Shown piece after piece: positions 10,205 through 20,987 of a stretch of DNA of 64,000 bases. Source of the stretch: Strigamia acuminata (taxonomy: Eukaryota; Arthropoda; Chilopoda; Geophilomorpha; Linotaeniidae); NCBI GenBank assembly GCA_949358305.1, contig OX442319.1:1302001-1366000 (forward strand), given 5' to 3'. Below the pieces are notes generated by a model. That model had not been told where the DNA came from, did not search any database, and saw only the letters and a program-made list of their open reading frames with translations. Every line of letters starts with the position of its first letter. The stretch's first letter is position 1. A program made the translations under genes and the position numbers.

Positions 10205-11356
10205 GCGGCGCGGCCATCAAGTTTTTGTTGATTTGAAGACGACAGCGGACATTATCGGCGAACGAAGTCGCGACGTGCACGATTCGACCCGCAGCAGACG
10301 CGAGGCTCGAATTGCCGAGAATTCGTCAAGAAAACGATTTCAAACAACGCTGGATAGTTTCCACAGGCTGTAAGAACACTTGTCGTTATTATAAACTGAT
10401 TTTTGGCGGAAATATAAGCCATTTCTTTCGAGAAAAAAGCCACGATAACTTTCGCGATGACGTCACCAGCCAAGATGGCGGCGCCCTGTGCGATACGAGT
10501 TTGAGGCGGTGTTCGAGCTGTTTCTGAGCCGAGACGTGGATCCCAGCGCTGCAAATTACAACGTGGGACCACATAAAGGACCGAGGAATCGTCTGGAATC
10601 GGTTTTGGATCGATTCGCAGCATTTTTCGTCAAAAACGAAGCGTTTTTCGGCGACGGCGACCGAAATTGGATTTCCACGACGTTTTGGAGACGTTGCTCG
10701 TCATTAGCAAGCTGAGATACGAACGTACGACGTTCGTACAGTTGGAAAAGCCGTTGGTTTGTTCCCCGGTGAACGCCAACGAAGCCACAACCGTGTGGGG
10801 AATTTTTGGAGCGATTCTTCGCACACAAAGTGCGAACCGAGTTTCTGCAAACACGGATTAGCCCGGGACGGGTATCTGTGCTACGGTGGACCGGAATAGT
10901 CTTGTGCCACGTGCACAAGTGAATCACAACAGATTTCAACACGGAAAACAGCACGGAAATCATCTTAACAACGTTGAAAGTGTATAACGGGGTCGAAATT
11001 AGCTTGTTATTATTCATTAAGTTTTTGTTTTGGGTCCATAGTATATTCTGCACCCTTTAGTCATTCGACTAGTGCAGTCTTATTTCGATCTGGGCTTGTT
11101 CGTGGCCAGCTAGCCGTCCCGCGGGCCTCAGTGGTGCCGATCGGAAGCTAGTAGAGCGACCAGATACGAGTAGTTGTGCTCTCTTATAGAGCTGTACCAA
11201 TTGGGAAGTTGTGCATTTATTTCGCCTATTTTTTTGGGGGTTTGCAATTTGCAAAAGTGCATTTCAAGTGTTATTTGTGCTCCGAATTTTGTGCGGCGAA
11301 ATATTTTGTGAAAAACAAGTGCATTTAGTGGAAGAGTTTACCCAAATTGGACAATT
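10205..11356 (+). other. Copia-C untranslated leader
   Basis: Non-coding leader of 1.15 kb between primer site and gag. Copia-A and Copia-B have leaders of 0.9 and 1.2 kb at the same place. It has several short frames without codon structure, and an AAGATGGCGGCGCC word near 10471. Confidence 0.5.
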
Positions 11357-12823
11357 ATGGCGTCGGAGGAAAAATACGACGATTATAAGTCGATAAAGAA
11401 ATTAAATGGGACGAATTATGCCCAATGGGCGATTGGTGTGAAACTACTGTTATCCCAGCAAGGCGTGTGGGATCACGTGACGGGCGACGAGACTGCGCCG
11501 GGTCCCAACGCCACAGCCAAAGAAAAACGGGATTTCAAAGTGCGTGAGAAGCGGGCGTGGTCCACGATATGCCTGAGTTGCGAAGAAGCGCAACAGCTCG
11601 TGGCCGTTGCCAAGGATACTTCTAAGGGGGCGTGGGAAGCGATCCGAGATGCTTATCAGCCCACCACACGCGCCCGGAAGGGCAGATTGAGGCGCGAGTT
11701 CCTGCAAATGCATCTGATGGACAATGAGGAGATGATGTGTTTTCTAGCTCGTGTCGACAGAAAAGTCGCAGAGCTCGCGAATGTCAAAGTCGTACCGACA
11801 GACGAGGAAATTGCATTCCAATATATGGATTTCCTCCCCACAACTTATGAAACAATTAAGCAGATAATGTACCACTGGGATGATTTGGACTTCACCACTG
11901 CAAAAGTGAAAGAGCGATTATTAGGAGAGTATAATCGTTTATTTGAAGCTTCAGACTCCTATGGCATACGTACACAGGATTCCATCGATAATGCAGGCGC
12001 ATTCTTTGGAAAAGGGCGTTTCCAACGCGGCAAAGGCGGAAATCAGCCATTTACACCTCGAACTTGTTTTTCCTGTGGCGGCACTGGTCACTTTGCGAGA
12101 GAGTGCCCGTCACCGCCCAAACAACAAGCGAATATGCAAAGCCAACGAGGTGGCACCTCTGCACAGCTCGCAAAAGGCACTGCACGAGGACGTGGCCGTG
12201 GTGGAAAGACCAAAAAGGCCAATTTGGGACAAGTTGACATTTTTGATGAACCATTGACAATGTTCTCAGCGGCAGTTCATCAAACTGAAGAGGAAATCAC
12301 CTTGTCACCACCATTGTCTTTAATGTCGCATTGCGACTTTGATCCGCACTGGTACATAGATACCGGTGCGACAGATCACTTTTCATTTAACAGAAGTTGG
12401 TTCGTGACCTTCAAGCCACTGTCCGGCTATAGTGTCCAGCAAGGGGAAGGGAAATCTAAAATTGAGGGCATTGGAAACGTGTTGATCACATCTTGTTATT
12501 CTGGCAGATGTAGGCATATCACACTGCAAAATGTTTATTTTGCGCCAAATTTTAAGAAGAATCTCTTATCGCTGGGCCGGACAGATGAAGCTGGTTTCAC
12601 AACTTTTATCAAAAATGGAAAGTTGACCATGTTTAAAGACCGAATTGATGAGCCTTTTATTGTTGCAGAAAGAACAAATGATCGGATGTATAACCTTGGG
12701 GTATGTGTGCGGATTTTGTCGGGGGCGAAAGGGTCCCGCTTTTTAACATTACGGCGGCCTATACGTTGTTTCGTTGATCGCGACTGCGATGCGGAATTTG
12801 CGGATGTTGTTTTGGCCGAGTAG
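11357..12823 (+). pseudogene. gag-pol (5' part): Copia-C gag-protease, truncated with chimeric tail
   Basis: Residues 1-445 are copia polyprotein: a UBN2-type gag domain at about 10-200 (NGTNYAQW), a CCHC zinc knuckle at 237-250 (CFSCGGTGHFAREC), then the aspartic protease with D335-T-G in WYIDTGATDH. They align closely with Copia-B. From about residue 446 (nt 12692) the frame continues through fold-back DNA for 43 codons to a chance stop. Integrase, reverse transcriptase and RNase H are missing. The remaining frame is intact, so the truncation looks recent or the fragment could still yield Gag. Confidence 0.85.
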
Positions 12824-12898
12824 TTCGTGCGACCGAGCGCGTTTTGTTCGTTGCTTTTCGGTGTTCGGTGGGTTTTGTGACCGGTCAAGGGTTTCGCT
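12692..12898 (-). repeat. End module of the fold-back family
   Basis: The sequence around 12692-12775 (GCGGATTT, then TTTTTAACATTACGGCGGCCTATAC) is the reverse complement of 37440-37530 and 58730-58820 in the 14.76-kb units, with point differences. It marks where the truncated copia was joined to a fold-back family member. Confidence 0.7.
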
Positions 12899-13390
12899 AA
12901 AACGTGGTTTTTGTGACGGGAGGGAGGGGGGATCGATTCATGTGCTCCGAACGCGCCGCGACGCGCCGTGACTTGGGCCAAAAACGACCCAGTCGGAAAC
13001 CGGGTCCCGGGCTTCGTCGAGGCGTGGTTTTTGAGAACGGGGGGAGGGGGGGATCGGGTCGCGTGCTCCGAAAGCGCCGCGACGCGCCGTGACTTGGGCC
13101 AAAAACGACCCGGTCGGAAACCGGGTCCCGGGCTTCGTCGAGGCGTGGTTTTTGAGAACGGGGGGAGGGGGGGATCGGGTCGCGTGCTCCGAAAGCGCCG
13201 CGACGCGCCGTGACTTGGGCCAAAAACGACCCGGTCGGAAACCGGGTCCCGGGCTTCGTCGAGGCGTGGTTTTTGAGAACGGGGGGAGGGGGGGATCGGG
13301 TCGCGTGCTCCGAAAGCGCCGCGACGCGCCGTGACTTGGGCCAAAAACGACCCGGTCGGAAACCGGGTCCCGAGCTTCGTCGAGGCGTGG
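12899..13390 (+). repeat. 121-bp tandem satellite, about four copies
   Basis: CGTGACTTGGG recurs at 12968, 13089, 13210 and 13331, which gives a 121-bp period. Later copies are nearly identical and the first is diverged. Each copy holds a G-run (ACGGGGGGAGGGGGGG type), a CGCCGCGACGCGCCG dyad and a GGTCGGAAACCGGGTCCCGGG segment. Because 121 is not a multiple of three, apparent ORFs on both strands here are repeat artefacts. Confidence 0.9.
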
Positions 13391-13654
13391 TCCCGATCGG
13401 GACAAACTCTTCCGGAAAATGTCCGGTGGAATGTTGAGAGTGTCGATGGACGACGTTCGAGTTTATATCGTAAGTAAGTAAGTAAGTATCTGACAAAACT
13501 TGCACAGAATTTTGTCAACATTTGATAAATTTCCACAGAATTATTTAACGTTGTTTTGCTAAAACCTGCGGAAACGTATCTAGTCGGGCAGAAACGTCTC
13601 GTAAAATGTTGCTGAAATTCCGTGGAAATTTATAAAATATTGACAAAGGTTGGT
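13391..13654 (+). repeat. Fold-back family module between inverted satellite copies
   Basis: It begins with ACAAACTCTTCCGGAAAATGTCCGG, followed by GAGTGTCGATGGACG, matching 22889-22942 and its copies in the large units. Then come GTAAGTAAGTAAG and TTGACAAATTTCCAC-like words that recur in the arms at 23970-24050 and 29400-29880. No gene was seen. Confidence 0.65.
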
Positions 13655-13791
13655 GACCGACCCACGGCGCGTCGCGGCGCGTTCGGAGCACGCGACCCGA
13701 TCTCCCCCTCCCCCCCCCCCCCCCCGTCCCCAAAAAACCACGCCTCGAGGAACCCCGAGGTTCGGTTTCCGACCGGGTCGCCTCTTGATCC
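13655..13791 (-). repeat. Inverted partial copy of the 121-bp satellite with a poly-C run
   Basis: GGCGCGTCGCGGCGC, then GGAGCACGCGACCCGATC and a long C-run, then AAACCACGCCTCGAGGAACC, is a diverged reverse-complement copy of the array at 12899-13390. The two face each other across 13391-13654. The segment ends at the GATCC target site of Copia-A. Confidence 0.75.
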
Positions 13792-14327
13792 TGTAGGCAG
13801 AGAATGCGCAAAATATCGGTGTAAACCGATTGAAAGCGTGAATTGGCGCTGTGCGACCCGCACAGACGTTAACGATACGACGCGTATCGTTTCGGAAATG
13901 CGCGCGGCCTAATGCCGCTTATATGCGCTAGCAAGAAGCACTAAAGGTGCTTTAAATCAAACACAATGAGTAAAACAATAAAAACGGTTTAATTAAATAG
14001 TAATACATTACAAATAGGTATCCAAACAGGTGGGAAAGCAGCTAAGTCATACACGGCTGTGTATGACGCCATCTTGGATGAAAAAGCAATGGGTAGTGGC
14101 ACCTAGTGCCGGGAATTTACATTAAGTTTGAACAAATCATTTGATAATAGGACAAATCCTAGCATAAAGTGATAAAAGTATGGAATTACATACGGGACAG
14201 CGCAAAACGAATGGTAACATCGAAATCAATTAAATAATAACAAAGATGCGCTGTATACCTAAACACAAAGGGAAAACTAGGAAATAACAAATGTATTCAT
14301 CGATACAAAATGGTCTTTTGACCAACA
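13792..14327 (-). repeat. 3' LTR of Copia-A
   Basis: 536 bp, reading TGTTGG...TACA on the element strand, and identical to 20452-20987. It contains a GATGGCGTCATACACAGCCG segment that resembles the GATGGCG-like blocks in other copia LTRs here. Confidence 0.95.
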
Positions 14328-14340
14328 AATCCCCTCTTCG
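14328..14340 (-). other. Polypurine tract of Copia-A
   Basis: On the element strand GAAGAGGGGATT lies directly before the 3' LTR, the expected position of the plus-strand primer. Confidence 0.75.
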
Positions 14341-14537
14341 ATGGAAATATTTATCAGGGGACAAGATGAACGTAAACTGGAATTACAGTTGATAATCGTT
14401 GAGAAAAAAAAGATGATAAAGTCGAACCATCGGGCCGGGTACTGTCGTGGTTATCACTTAACTAAGCTCGGTATTCCCACAGAAACCCGATGATCCTCGA
14501 AGTCGGGTGAAAAGAAACTAGGAATGTCACGATAAGT

Positions 14538-17500
14538 TTATGCTCGGAAGATCTTCGCAATCAATGATCGTAAACGTTCCGAAGATAGCCACTTTGTGAA
14601 TATGTCGGCGGTATTAGCTTCGCCGGCTACCTTTCGAAGATCGAAGACTCCCGCAGTAAACCACTCCCTGAGCCAGTGAAACTTCACGCGAATATGCTTC
14701 GTCTTCGCGTTCTCGATATCATTAGATGTGAATTGAATCGAGGCCAGGGCGTCCGAATACACGATAGGTCGGGATAGACGATTGAGAATCGGGAATTCGG
14801 TGTACACGCTGTCGAGCCAGAAAATCTCCTTCACGCACTCAACCAGGGCGATAAATTCAGCTTCCATGGTTGAGCACGCTACGGTCGACTGTTTGCGACA
14901 GGACCAGCCAATAGGGACATTTCCAACGTATACGATGTATCCTCCGAAGCTCAAAGATGTCTCCGGATCGCTTGCCCACGACGCGTCGGTAAATGCAGAT
15001 AGTTGACTAGAAGAGCAACCGGATAACTCGATGCAAAGCTCCGCAGTGTTTGCCACGTACTGCAGAACCTGCAATAGGGCGCGGATGTGGGTTCGATTAT
15101 AGCACGTGTTGTACTGTGCCAAAGCGATGACGGAATAGAGTATGTCGGGACGAGTTCTCGATGCCAAAAACAGAAGTGAACCGATTAGAGATCGGTATGG
15201 AAAATCTTCCAAGTTTTCGGTCGATCCCCTAACGAGTGTCGTTCCCGGGGTCACTGGTGTCTTGACGAGGTTGTTGGTCGACGCCCCGAATTTCTTAACC
15301 AGTTTGGCGATATAAGCACGTTGCGTTATGAACGTGCGTCCGGCGTCGCGGATAAATTCGACGCCTAATAACTTCGTGATCGGACCAAGGTTGACTATGT
15401 CGAATTTCGAAGAGATGAGACGGATGAGTTGCTTGAAAACGCTGTCGGACGCGTAGAACACGACGATGTCGTCCACGTAGACCAGCATAACAGCTGTATT
15501 CCCAAACACGTAAACACAATTACATGCTGGCAGTCTTCGAAATCCGAGGGCCCGAAGTGTCTCGTCGAGTTTCTCGAACCATTGTCTCCCGGATTGGTGG
15601 AGGCCGTAAAGTGATTTGAGAAGAAGCCACACATTGTTTGGATCGGTGCATGTGGCACCTGCAGGGATTCTCATGTATACTTTATGCTTTAATTCCCCGT
15701 ACAGGTACGCACCTTTCACGTCGAGGTGGGCGTCCTGCCAACCACGCAATACGACGAGAAGACAGAAAAACAGACGGATCAATATGAAGTTCACGACTGG
15801 GCTAAACACCTCATCAAAATCGACTCCGAGGGTTTGATAAAAACCTTGTGCTACTAAGCGTGCTCGGTATCGGGTGACGGTTCCGGCTGCATCGGTTTTG
15901 AGTTTAAAAATCCACTTGCAGCCAAGAATAGTGGTGTCGGGTGGTCGGGGAACTTCTTTATAGATTTCTCGCTCTTTGAACATATCGAGTTCCTCTCCGA
16001 TTGCTTCACGCCATTTCGGAGCGTCGTTGAACTTGGGAATTTCGGCGAATGAAGCCGGCTCGGTTCGGCACAGATGAGCCGCATGACGAACGCCCGGAAG
16101 AGTTGGCAATTTGTGTTCGAGATTACCGAAGAAAAACAGTCCGGGGTCGTAATCAATATTGTTCAACATACAATACTCCTCGATGTCGTGATAAGATCTT
16201 AGACGGATCTTCGGAGTTGGAAAATAATAGACATCAATTAAGATCTTCCCGGGTTTTTGATCCTTTCTCAGGTGTTCCTCGCGTACCCATTCACGGCACT
16301 CGCCATCTCCACCGACGAATCGCCACTTATGAGTAGTGTGGCGCGCAGTCGCTGGTGAATTGGGATCGGGGTCGAAAATTTGCAACCCTTGCGCAGCCTG
16401 ATCATCAACACGTTGCTGACGACGCGTCGTAATAAATCTCGGCGTCGGTACCGGTGTTTCACGGGGAAGAGAAGGCGCTGCCGATCGCTGAGGTGATGGC
16501 GGAGCGGATGTACGAGGAGTTGTCGGAGGCGATGGTCGTGCCGATTGTTCCGCTGACGCATCAACGTGTTCGGATGTTTCCGGATAAATTGACAATTCGT
16601 CCATCTCTCGGATGTCGTGGTCCGTATCACGTTCCTCTTCATATGAAATATGATGGGATTGTCGAAGAGACGCAGAACCCGGAGGTAAGGTCGCACATAA
16701 ATCCAGCAATGCCCGTTCCGGAGTTGTCGGTGGTGGTATGTGGATGTGCGGAAAAGCCAGAGGCGTGTGCATCGAAGCGGATGCCGTCGACACACGTTCG
16801 GAATCGTTCGCAGAATGTTCTGACGCCTCGGAATCAGATCCTTTCGGCCACTGATGGTAATGTAGGTTATCATCAAATGTAACGGTTTGCTGTCCGGGAC
16901 CAGTAAACGATTGTTGCGGCTGCTGCGTCGAAATTTTGATGGATTTCCGATACGACTGCCGCTCATCGATCTTAACGTGAATAGATTCGTAGACTTGGTT
17001 GTCAGTTGGGTTCCAAATTCTGTATCCACGGGTCCCTGAAGCGTAGCCGACTAAATATCCCTCCCAGGCCCGCGGATCCAGCTTCTTGCGTCCTGGTGCG
17101 GTGTAGTGCACCCAGCACTTGGAACCGACTTTTCGTAGATGTCGTAACGAAAGGGCTCTCTGTCGCCAAAGGATATACGGAACTTGATTGTTAAGTCGAG
17201 AATGAGGGCTCCGATTCTTGATGTAGGCAAACGTGACCGCTAGCTCGGCCCAGAGCGCCTCCGGCAACTTAGTCTCGGATAAGACTGCACGAAAGTTGTC
17301 GGCCATTGTCCGGTTTATGCGCTCGGCCGTGCCGTTCATCTGTGGTGACGACGGATTTGTCCGTTGACCTTGGATGCCCTTGGCTTGTAGATATCGGAGA
17401 AACTCGTTTGACATAAACTCTCCGCCTCGATCAGTCCGAATCGCTTTTATTTGCGTGTCCTGGATTCTCTCAACTCGAGCAACGAAGTCCTTAAAGGTTG

Positions 17501-19541
17501 CGAAAACCTGCGATTTCTGGGCTAGCGGTATAATCCAGCAATAGCGTGTTGCGTCGTCGATGACGGTAAGGACAAAACGTGCTCCTCCAAACGATGGAAC
17601 TGGGGCTGGCCCCCAAATATCCATGTGGAGAAGGTCCAAAGGCTTCGTAGTCGAGGGATTAGGATCAGGCTTATGAGAAGCTTTTGTCGATTTGGCTATT
17701 CTGCAGTCGTTGCAGGCCAATTCCCTGCTCACTTCCCCTGGTGACATTCCGTAAACTTGGTCGTTTGCGGCCAATAGCTTCATTCCATTCGTATGAAGGT
17801 GGCCAAGACGGCTATGCCATAAGCCGGTGGCGTCCTTGACGGAGGCTGGATTGGCGATGACCTTCTTTTTAGGTTGAGACGGGTTGCCAAGGGGAGGAAA
17901 GGAATTTGCATTTGGAATTGCAATAGGAGTTGCCGTTGGGATTGACTGTAGGGCATTCGCATAGGAAGGAAGGGTGGTCAAATCGTTGTGGATTTGAGTA
18001 GGGATAGGAGGAGGAATCGGATTGGTTGGAATGGGAGCTTGTTGGACGGGAATTTGCTTCACGGGTTCAACTAGCGGCATTTCAATCCGAAAATCCGTAA
18101 TTTCTCGTTGCTGTCCTTTTCCCTTTTTCGGTTTGGGAATTTTAATGAAATCCTCTTCCGTAGTCACGTACATTTGCGGCGGTAGCGTTGGAGTCGGTTG
18201 TACAGTGGGAGAAACCGTTGTCGCAAATGTCGGATTTGTACACAAACCGTCCACATAATAAAGACCTCCTCTCTCCTTTGCACGAATAAGAGGGCTGCGA
18301 ATGTCCGATTCGTAAACATGTATCTCACTATTGAAAATGTGGATATGATGTCGCGCCTTGTCTATCTTCGAAACCGAAATCAAGTTTGCCTCGAAATTCG
18401 GCGCGTAAAGGACGTTTGTTAAATTCACGGTGCACCGGGTCTTATCGATCGCCATTAGCAAACGAACCGTTCCTTTTCCCGTCACTTGGGACTTTCCCTG
18501 TCCCAACTCGATGTCGAATGGAATGACATCGGTGAACTCGGTGAAACCGGCACGCACGTGAGATACGTGATCTGTAGCGCCGCAATCCAGAATCCACTCA
18601 TTGGATTGCATAAAATGAGCGACTGGACGTTGGATAACCTGCGGCGCATTGACAAAATATGTCCCCTCTCGGTGTGGATGCGAGCTTTCTCGGGGACGCG
18701 CGTTGTTGGCCTTCGCAGCAGCGTTCTTGTTGCGCCGGCGACTCTTGCTCCGAGAATTACGTTGGAGTGAAACCGTAGGTTGTCCCTGTTGTTGACGGGG
18801 TGGACGTGGACATCGGTTCGCGTAATGTCCGAGCTGGTCGCAATTAAAACACTTCACTGTCGAGATATCACGAGGTCCGGATTTATTTCGGGGTCGGAAT
18901 TGTCCCTTCATAGACGTGTGAGCTGATGATTGGCTCGTTCCGAGCAACCCGATGGATTTGAGCCGCATGTGCTCGGAAATCAGCTGCTCGGCGACATCCT
19001 TCGGCGTGAATTGGGGATCCGGCCAGTGGTATATGGCAAATGTTGCCTGAGCATATTCAGGCGGCAGACACTTCAAATACTGGTATGCGTGGTGAACCGG
19101 GCTAATAATCTCGTTGACATCGCTTAGTTGCCGCACGTAATTGTCGACGCGGGCAATGAAGTCCGGCATATCTTCGCCAGGTTGGAGTTGGAGGCTGAGA
19201 AACTCCCAGCGCATCGCCGCTTGACGGGCTCTAGAGCTGGGTGCGTAGGTTTTCGCCAACTTGTCCCACGCCTCCTTTGGCGTGTTACAGGTTTCCAAAA
19301 CTGTACGCTTGGCGGGGCTCACATGGATGTATATGTGGCCTAGGGCCTTGTCCTTCTTCACCATAAAGCGATCAAGTTCTTTTGGCGTCAGGGTGGCAAT
19401 GTGCTCTGCCTCCTTATCCTCCGTTACGTGACGCCAAAGCCCTTCCGATTTTAAGAGAAACTGCATCGACAATCGCCATTGTTCATAATTGTCGACACCG
19501 AGAACCGGAATTAAACTGTTCGAGTTGGCCGCTTTCTGCAT
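14538..19541 (-). CDS. gag-pol: Copia-A Gag-Pol polyprotein, intact
   Basis: The polyprotein has 1,667 residues. Gag lies at 1 to about 245, with a CCHC knuckle at 231-244 (CFNCDQLGHYANRC). Protease has D319 in WILDCGATDH, so the motif is D-C-G instead of the usual D-S-G or D-T-G. Integrase follows, with zinc ligands H576, H581, C610, C613 and the catalytic triad D641, D704, E740. Reverse transcriptase is at about 1205-1440, with D1274 (AHLDVKGAYL) and YVDD at 1355-1358. RNase H starts near 1517 (FTDASW; D1519, E1560). A Pro/Thr-rich linker (about 440-560) separates protease from integrase, and another low-complexity stretch (865-1070) precedes reverse transcriptase. Domain order PR-IN-RT-RH defines copia. 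No frameshift or stop was seen; all core residues are present except the Cys in the protease motif. Confidence 0.95.
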   Translation of the reverse strand: MQKAANSNSLIPVLGVDNYEQWRLSMQFLLKSEGLWRHVTEDKEAEHIATLTPKELDRFMVKKDKALGHIYIHVSPAKRTVLETCNTPKEAWDKLAKTYAPSSRARQAAMRWEFLSLQLQPGEDMPDFIARVDNYVRQLSDVNEIISPVHHAYQYLKCLPPEYAQATFAIYHWPDPQFTPKDVAEQLISEHMRLKSIGLLGTSQSSAHTSMKGQFRPRNKSGPRDISTVKCFNCDQLGHYANRCPRPPRQQQGQPTVSLQRNSRSKSRRRNKNAAAKANNARPRESSHPHREGTYFVNAPQVIQRPVAHFMQSNEWILDCGATDHVSHVRAGFTEFTDVIPFDIELGQGKSQVTGKGTVRLLMAIDKTRCTVNLTNVLYAPNFEANLISVSKIDKARHHIHIFNSEIHVYESDIRSPLIRAKERGGLYYVDGLCTNPTFATTVSPTVQPTPTLPPQMYVTTEEDFIKIPKPKKGKGQQREITDFRIEMPLVEPVKQIPVQQAPIPTNPIPPPIPTQIHNDLTTLPSYANALQSIPTATPIAIPNANSFPPLGNPSQPKKKVIANPASVKDATGLWHSRLGHLHTNGMKLLAANDQVYGMSPGEVSRELACNDCRIAKSTKASHKPDPNPSTTKPLDLLHMDIWGPAPVPSFGGARFVLTVIDDATRYCWIIPLAQKSQVFATFKDFVARVERIQDTQIKAIRTDRGGEFMSNEFLRYLQAKGIQGQRTNPSSPQMNGTAERINRTMADNFRAVLSETKLPEALWAELAVTFAYIKNRSPHSRLNNQVPYILWRQRALSLRHLRKVGSKCWVHYTAPGRKKLDPRAWEGYLVGYASGTRGYRIWNPTDNQVYESIHVKIDERQSYRKSIKISTQQPQQSFTGPGQQTVTFDDNLHYHQWPKGSDSEASEHSANDSERVSTASASMHTPLAFPHIHIPPPTTPERALLDLCATLPPGSASLRQSHHISYEEERDTDHDIREMDELSIYPETSEHVDASAEQSARPSPPTTPRTSAPPSPQRSAAPSLPRETPVPTPRFITTRRQQRVDDQAAQGLQIFDPDPNSPATARHTTHKWRFVGGDGECREWVREEHLRKDQKPGKILIDVYYFPTPKIRLRSYHDIEEYCMLNNIDYDPGLFFFGNLEHKLPTLPGVRHAAHLCRTEPASFAEIPKFNDAPKWREAIGEELDMFKEREIYKEVPRPPDTTILGCKWIFKLKTDAAGTVTRYRARLVAQGFYQTLGVDFDEVFSPVVNFILIRLFFCLLVVLRGWQDAHLDVKGAYLYGELKHKVYMRIPAGATCTDPNNVWLLLKSLYGLHQSGRQWFEKLDETLRALGFRRLPACNCVYVFGNTAVMLVYVDDIVVFYASDSVFKQLIRLISSKFDIVNLGPITKLLGVEFIRDAGRTFITQRAYIAKLVKKFGASTNNLVKTPVTPGTTLVRGSTENLEDFPYRSLIGSLLFLASRTRPDILYSVIALAQYNTCYNRTHIRALLQVLQYVANTAELCIELSGCSSSQLSAFTDASWASDPETSLSFGGYIVYVGNVPIGWSCRKQSTVACSTMEAEFIALVECVKEIFWLDSVYTEFPILNRLSRPIVYSDALASIQFTSNDIENAKTKHIRVKFHWLREWFTAGVFDLRKVAGEANTADIFTKWLSSERLRSLIAKIFRA

Positions 19542-20432
19542 CGTAGATCGATTCGCGAAGAGCGTAACACAACGCGAAAATCACACTGACTCAGAGAGAG
19601 GCGCTGAAATGTCGCACAAGATTGGAGCACTTTTCACAATTTTCACAATTCGGAGCACTTCACTGCACGGTTCCCTCGGTGTTCGAGGCGAAAAACCACA
19701 AATTGGGCAATTCCTTCTGAAGGAATCAAATAACCTCCGGTTGCCAGTCTGAGAGGGTCCGATCGGCTTCCTGGAGCCGCGGGAAACCTCACTTGTACCA
19801 CGACAAGCACAACCGGAGAATACGTGTAAGCTTGACCGGACTCGATCCAAGGGCAAACACGATTCTAAAGGAACCCCCAAAAGCCTTAATAATATCTTAA
19901 AATTAACAATAGTATTTCGACAGAAGGAGAAATAGGTGAATCGATCGCGGTTGCGATCCTCGTGCAAATGAAGGCACGGCGCAGTTTTCTCGAAAAACTG
20001 GAAAAAGCGCAAATTCGGATTGAAAAATCCGAATTTCTTCTCGATAAATCGAGGCTCTTCGTCCGGAAAATAATAGATCGACGATACTGTGCATACGCCG
20101 GGGTATACACAGCGGAATTCGATCCGTTTCTCGTTGAAAAACGTCGCTTCGACGTTGGCGAAGCGAAAATCGACGTGAAATCTGCAAAAAGAAAGAAATT
20201 CTCTCGAAATTCGCGAATCCCGCGGAATTTCGGAGAAAATTAGACAAATAATGGTGTGATTGACGACCCTGGTCGTCTGTGAACGTCGATAAAACGTCGG
20301 CGTCGCAGGCGAGACGAAAATCGAGACAAAATGGCCGCCGAAAATCTGAAAATAAAAATATCGGCGCAAATTCGCGAATTTCGCGAAAAAAACGTCGATA
20401 AATTAGGCGAATGGAGTGGTTGTTTAACCAAC
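19542..20432 (-). other. Copia-A untranslated leader
   Basis: 0.9 kb between primer site and gag. Overlapping minus-strand frames of up to 262 codons exist here but have no recognisable motif, and one extends into the LTR, so I read the region as the RNA leader. Confidence 0.6.
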
Positions 20433-20450
20433 AACCATCCTCTGCTACCA
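20433..20450 (-). other. Primer binding site of Copia-A (initiator Met tRNA)
   Basis: It begins one base inside the 5' LTR on the element strand: the same 18-mer TGGTAGCAGAGGATGGTT as in Copia-B and Copia-C. Confidence 0.9.
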
Positions 20451-20451
20451 A

Positions 20452-20987
20452 TGTAGGCAGAGAATGCGCAAAATATCGGTGTAAACCGATTGAAAGCGTG
20501 AATTGGCGCTGTGCGACCCGCACAGACGTTAACGATACGACGCGTATCGTTTCGGAAATGCGCGCGGCCTAATGCCGCTTATATGCGCTAGCAAGAAGCA
20601 CTAAAGGTGCTTTAAATCAAACACAATGAGTAAAACAATAAAAACGGTTTAATTAAATAGTAATACATTACAAATAGGTATCCAAACAGGTGGGAAAGCA
20701 GCTAAGTCATACACGGCTGTGTATGACGCCATCTTGGATGAAAAAGCAATGGGTAGTGGCACCTAGTGCCGGGAATTTACATTAAGTTTGAACAAATCAT
20801 TTGATAATAGGACAAATCCTAGCATAAAGTGATAAAAGTATGGAATTACATACGGGACAGCGCAAAACGAATGGTAACATCGAAATCAATTAAATAATAA
20901 CAAAGATGCGCTGTATACCTAAACACAAAGGGAAAACTAGGAAATAACAAATGTATTCATCGATACAAAATGGTCTTTTGACCAACA
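20452..20987 (-). repeat. 5' LTR of Copia-A
   Basis: 536-bp direct repeat identical to 13792-14327. It must carry the element promoter; no strong TATA box was obvious. Confidence 0.95.

Larger units (their letters stand above)
9713..12691 (+). mobile_element. Copia-C: 5' half of a Ty1/copia element, truncated
   Basis: The order is a probable LTR, a primer site for initiator Met tRNA, a long leader, then gag and protease. The sequence breaks near 12691, upstream of integrase, and runs into DNA that matches the fold-back unit (inverse of about 37440-37520). No 3' LTR, integrase or reverse transcriptase follows, so the element is dead. Confidence 0.8.
13792..20987 (-). mobile_element. Copia-A: intact full-length Ty1/copia retrotransposon
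   Basis: Two 536-bp LTRs are identical over every line compared. They flank a 6.1-kb interior with a single uninterrupted 1,667-codon polyprotein, a polypurine tract and an initiator-Met primer site. The target duplication is GATCC (13787-13791, 20988-20992), with the 5-bp length usual for copia. Identical LTRs and an open frame imply a very recent, possibly active insertion. It landed inside fold-back satellite DNA. Confidence 0.95.

Noticed and set aside
12535-13536. 333-codon and shorter frames on both strands
   Set aside because: They follow the 121-bp tandem repeat and repeat themselves every 121 bp in shifting frames.
19581-20523. Minus-strand frames of 206 and 262 codons between Copia-A gag and LTR
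   Set aside because: They lie in the leader and one runs into the LTR and across the primer site; no recognisable domain.
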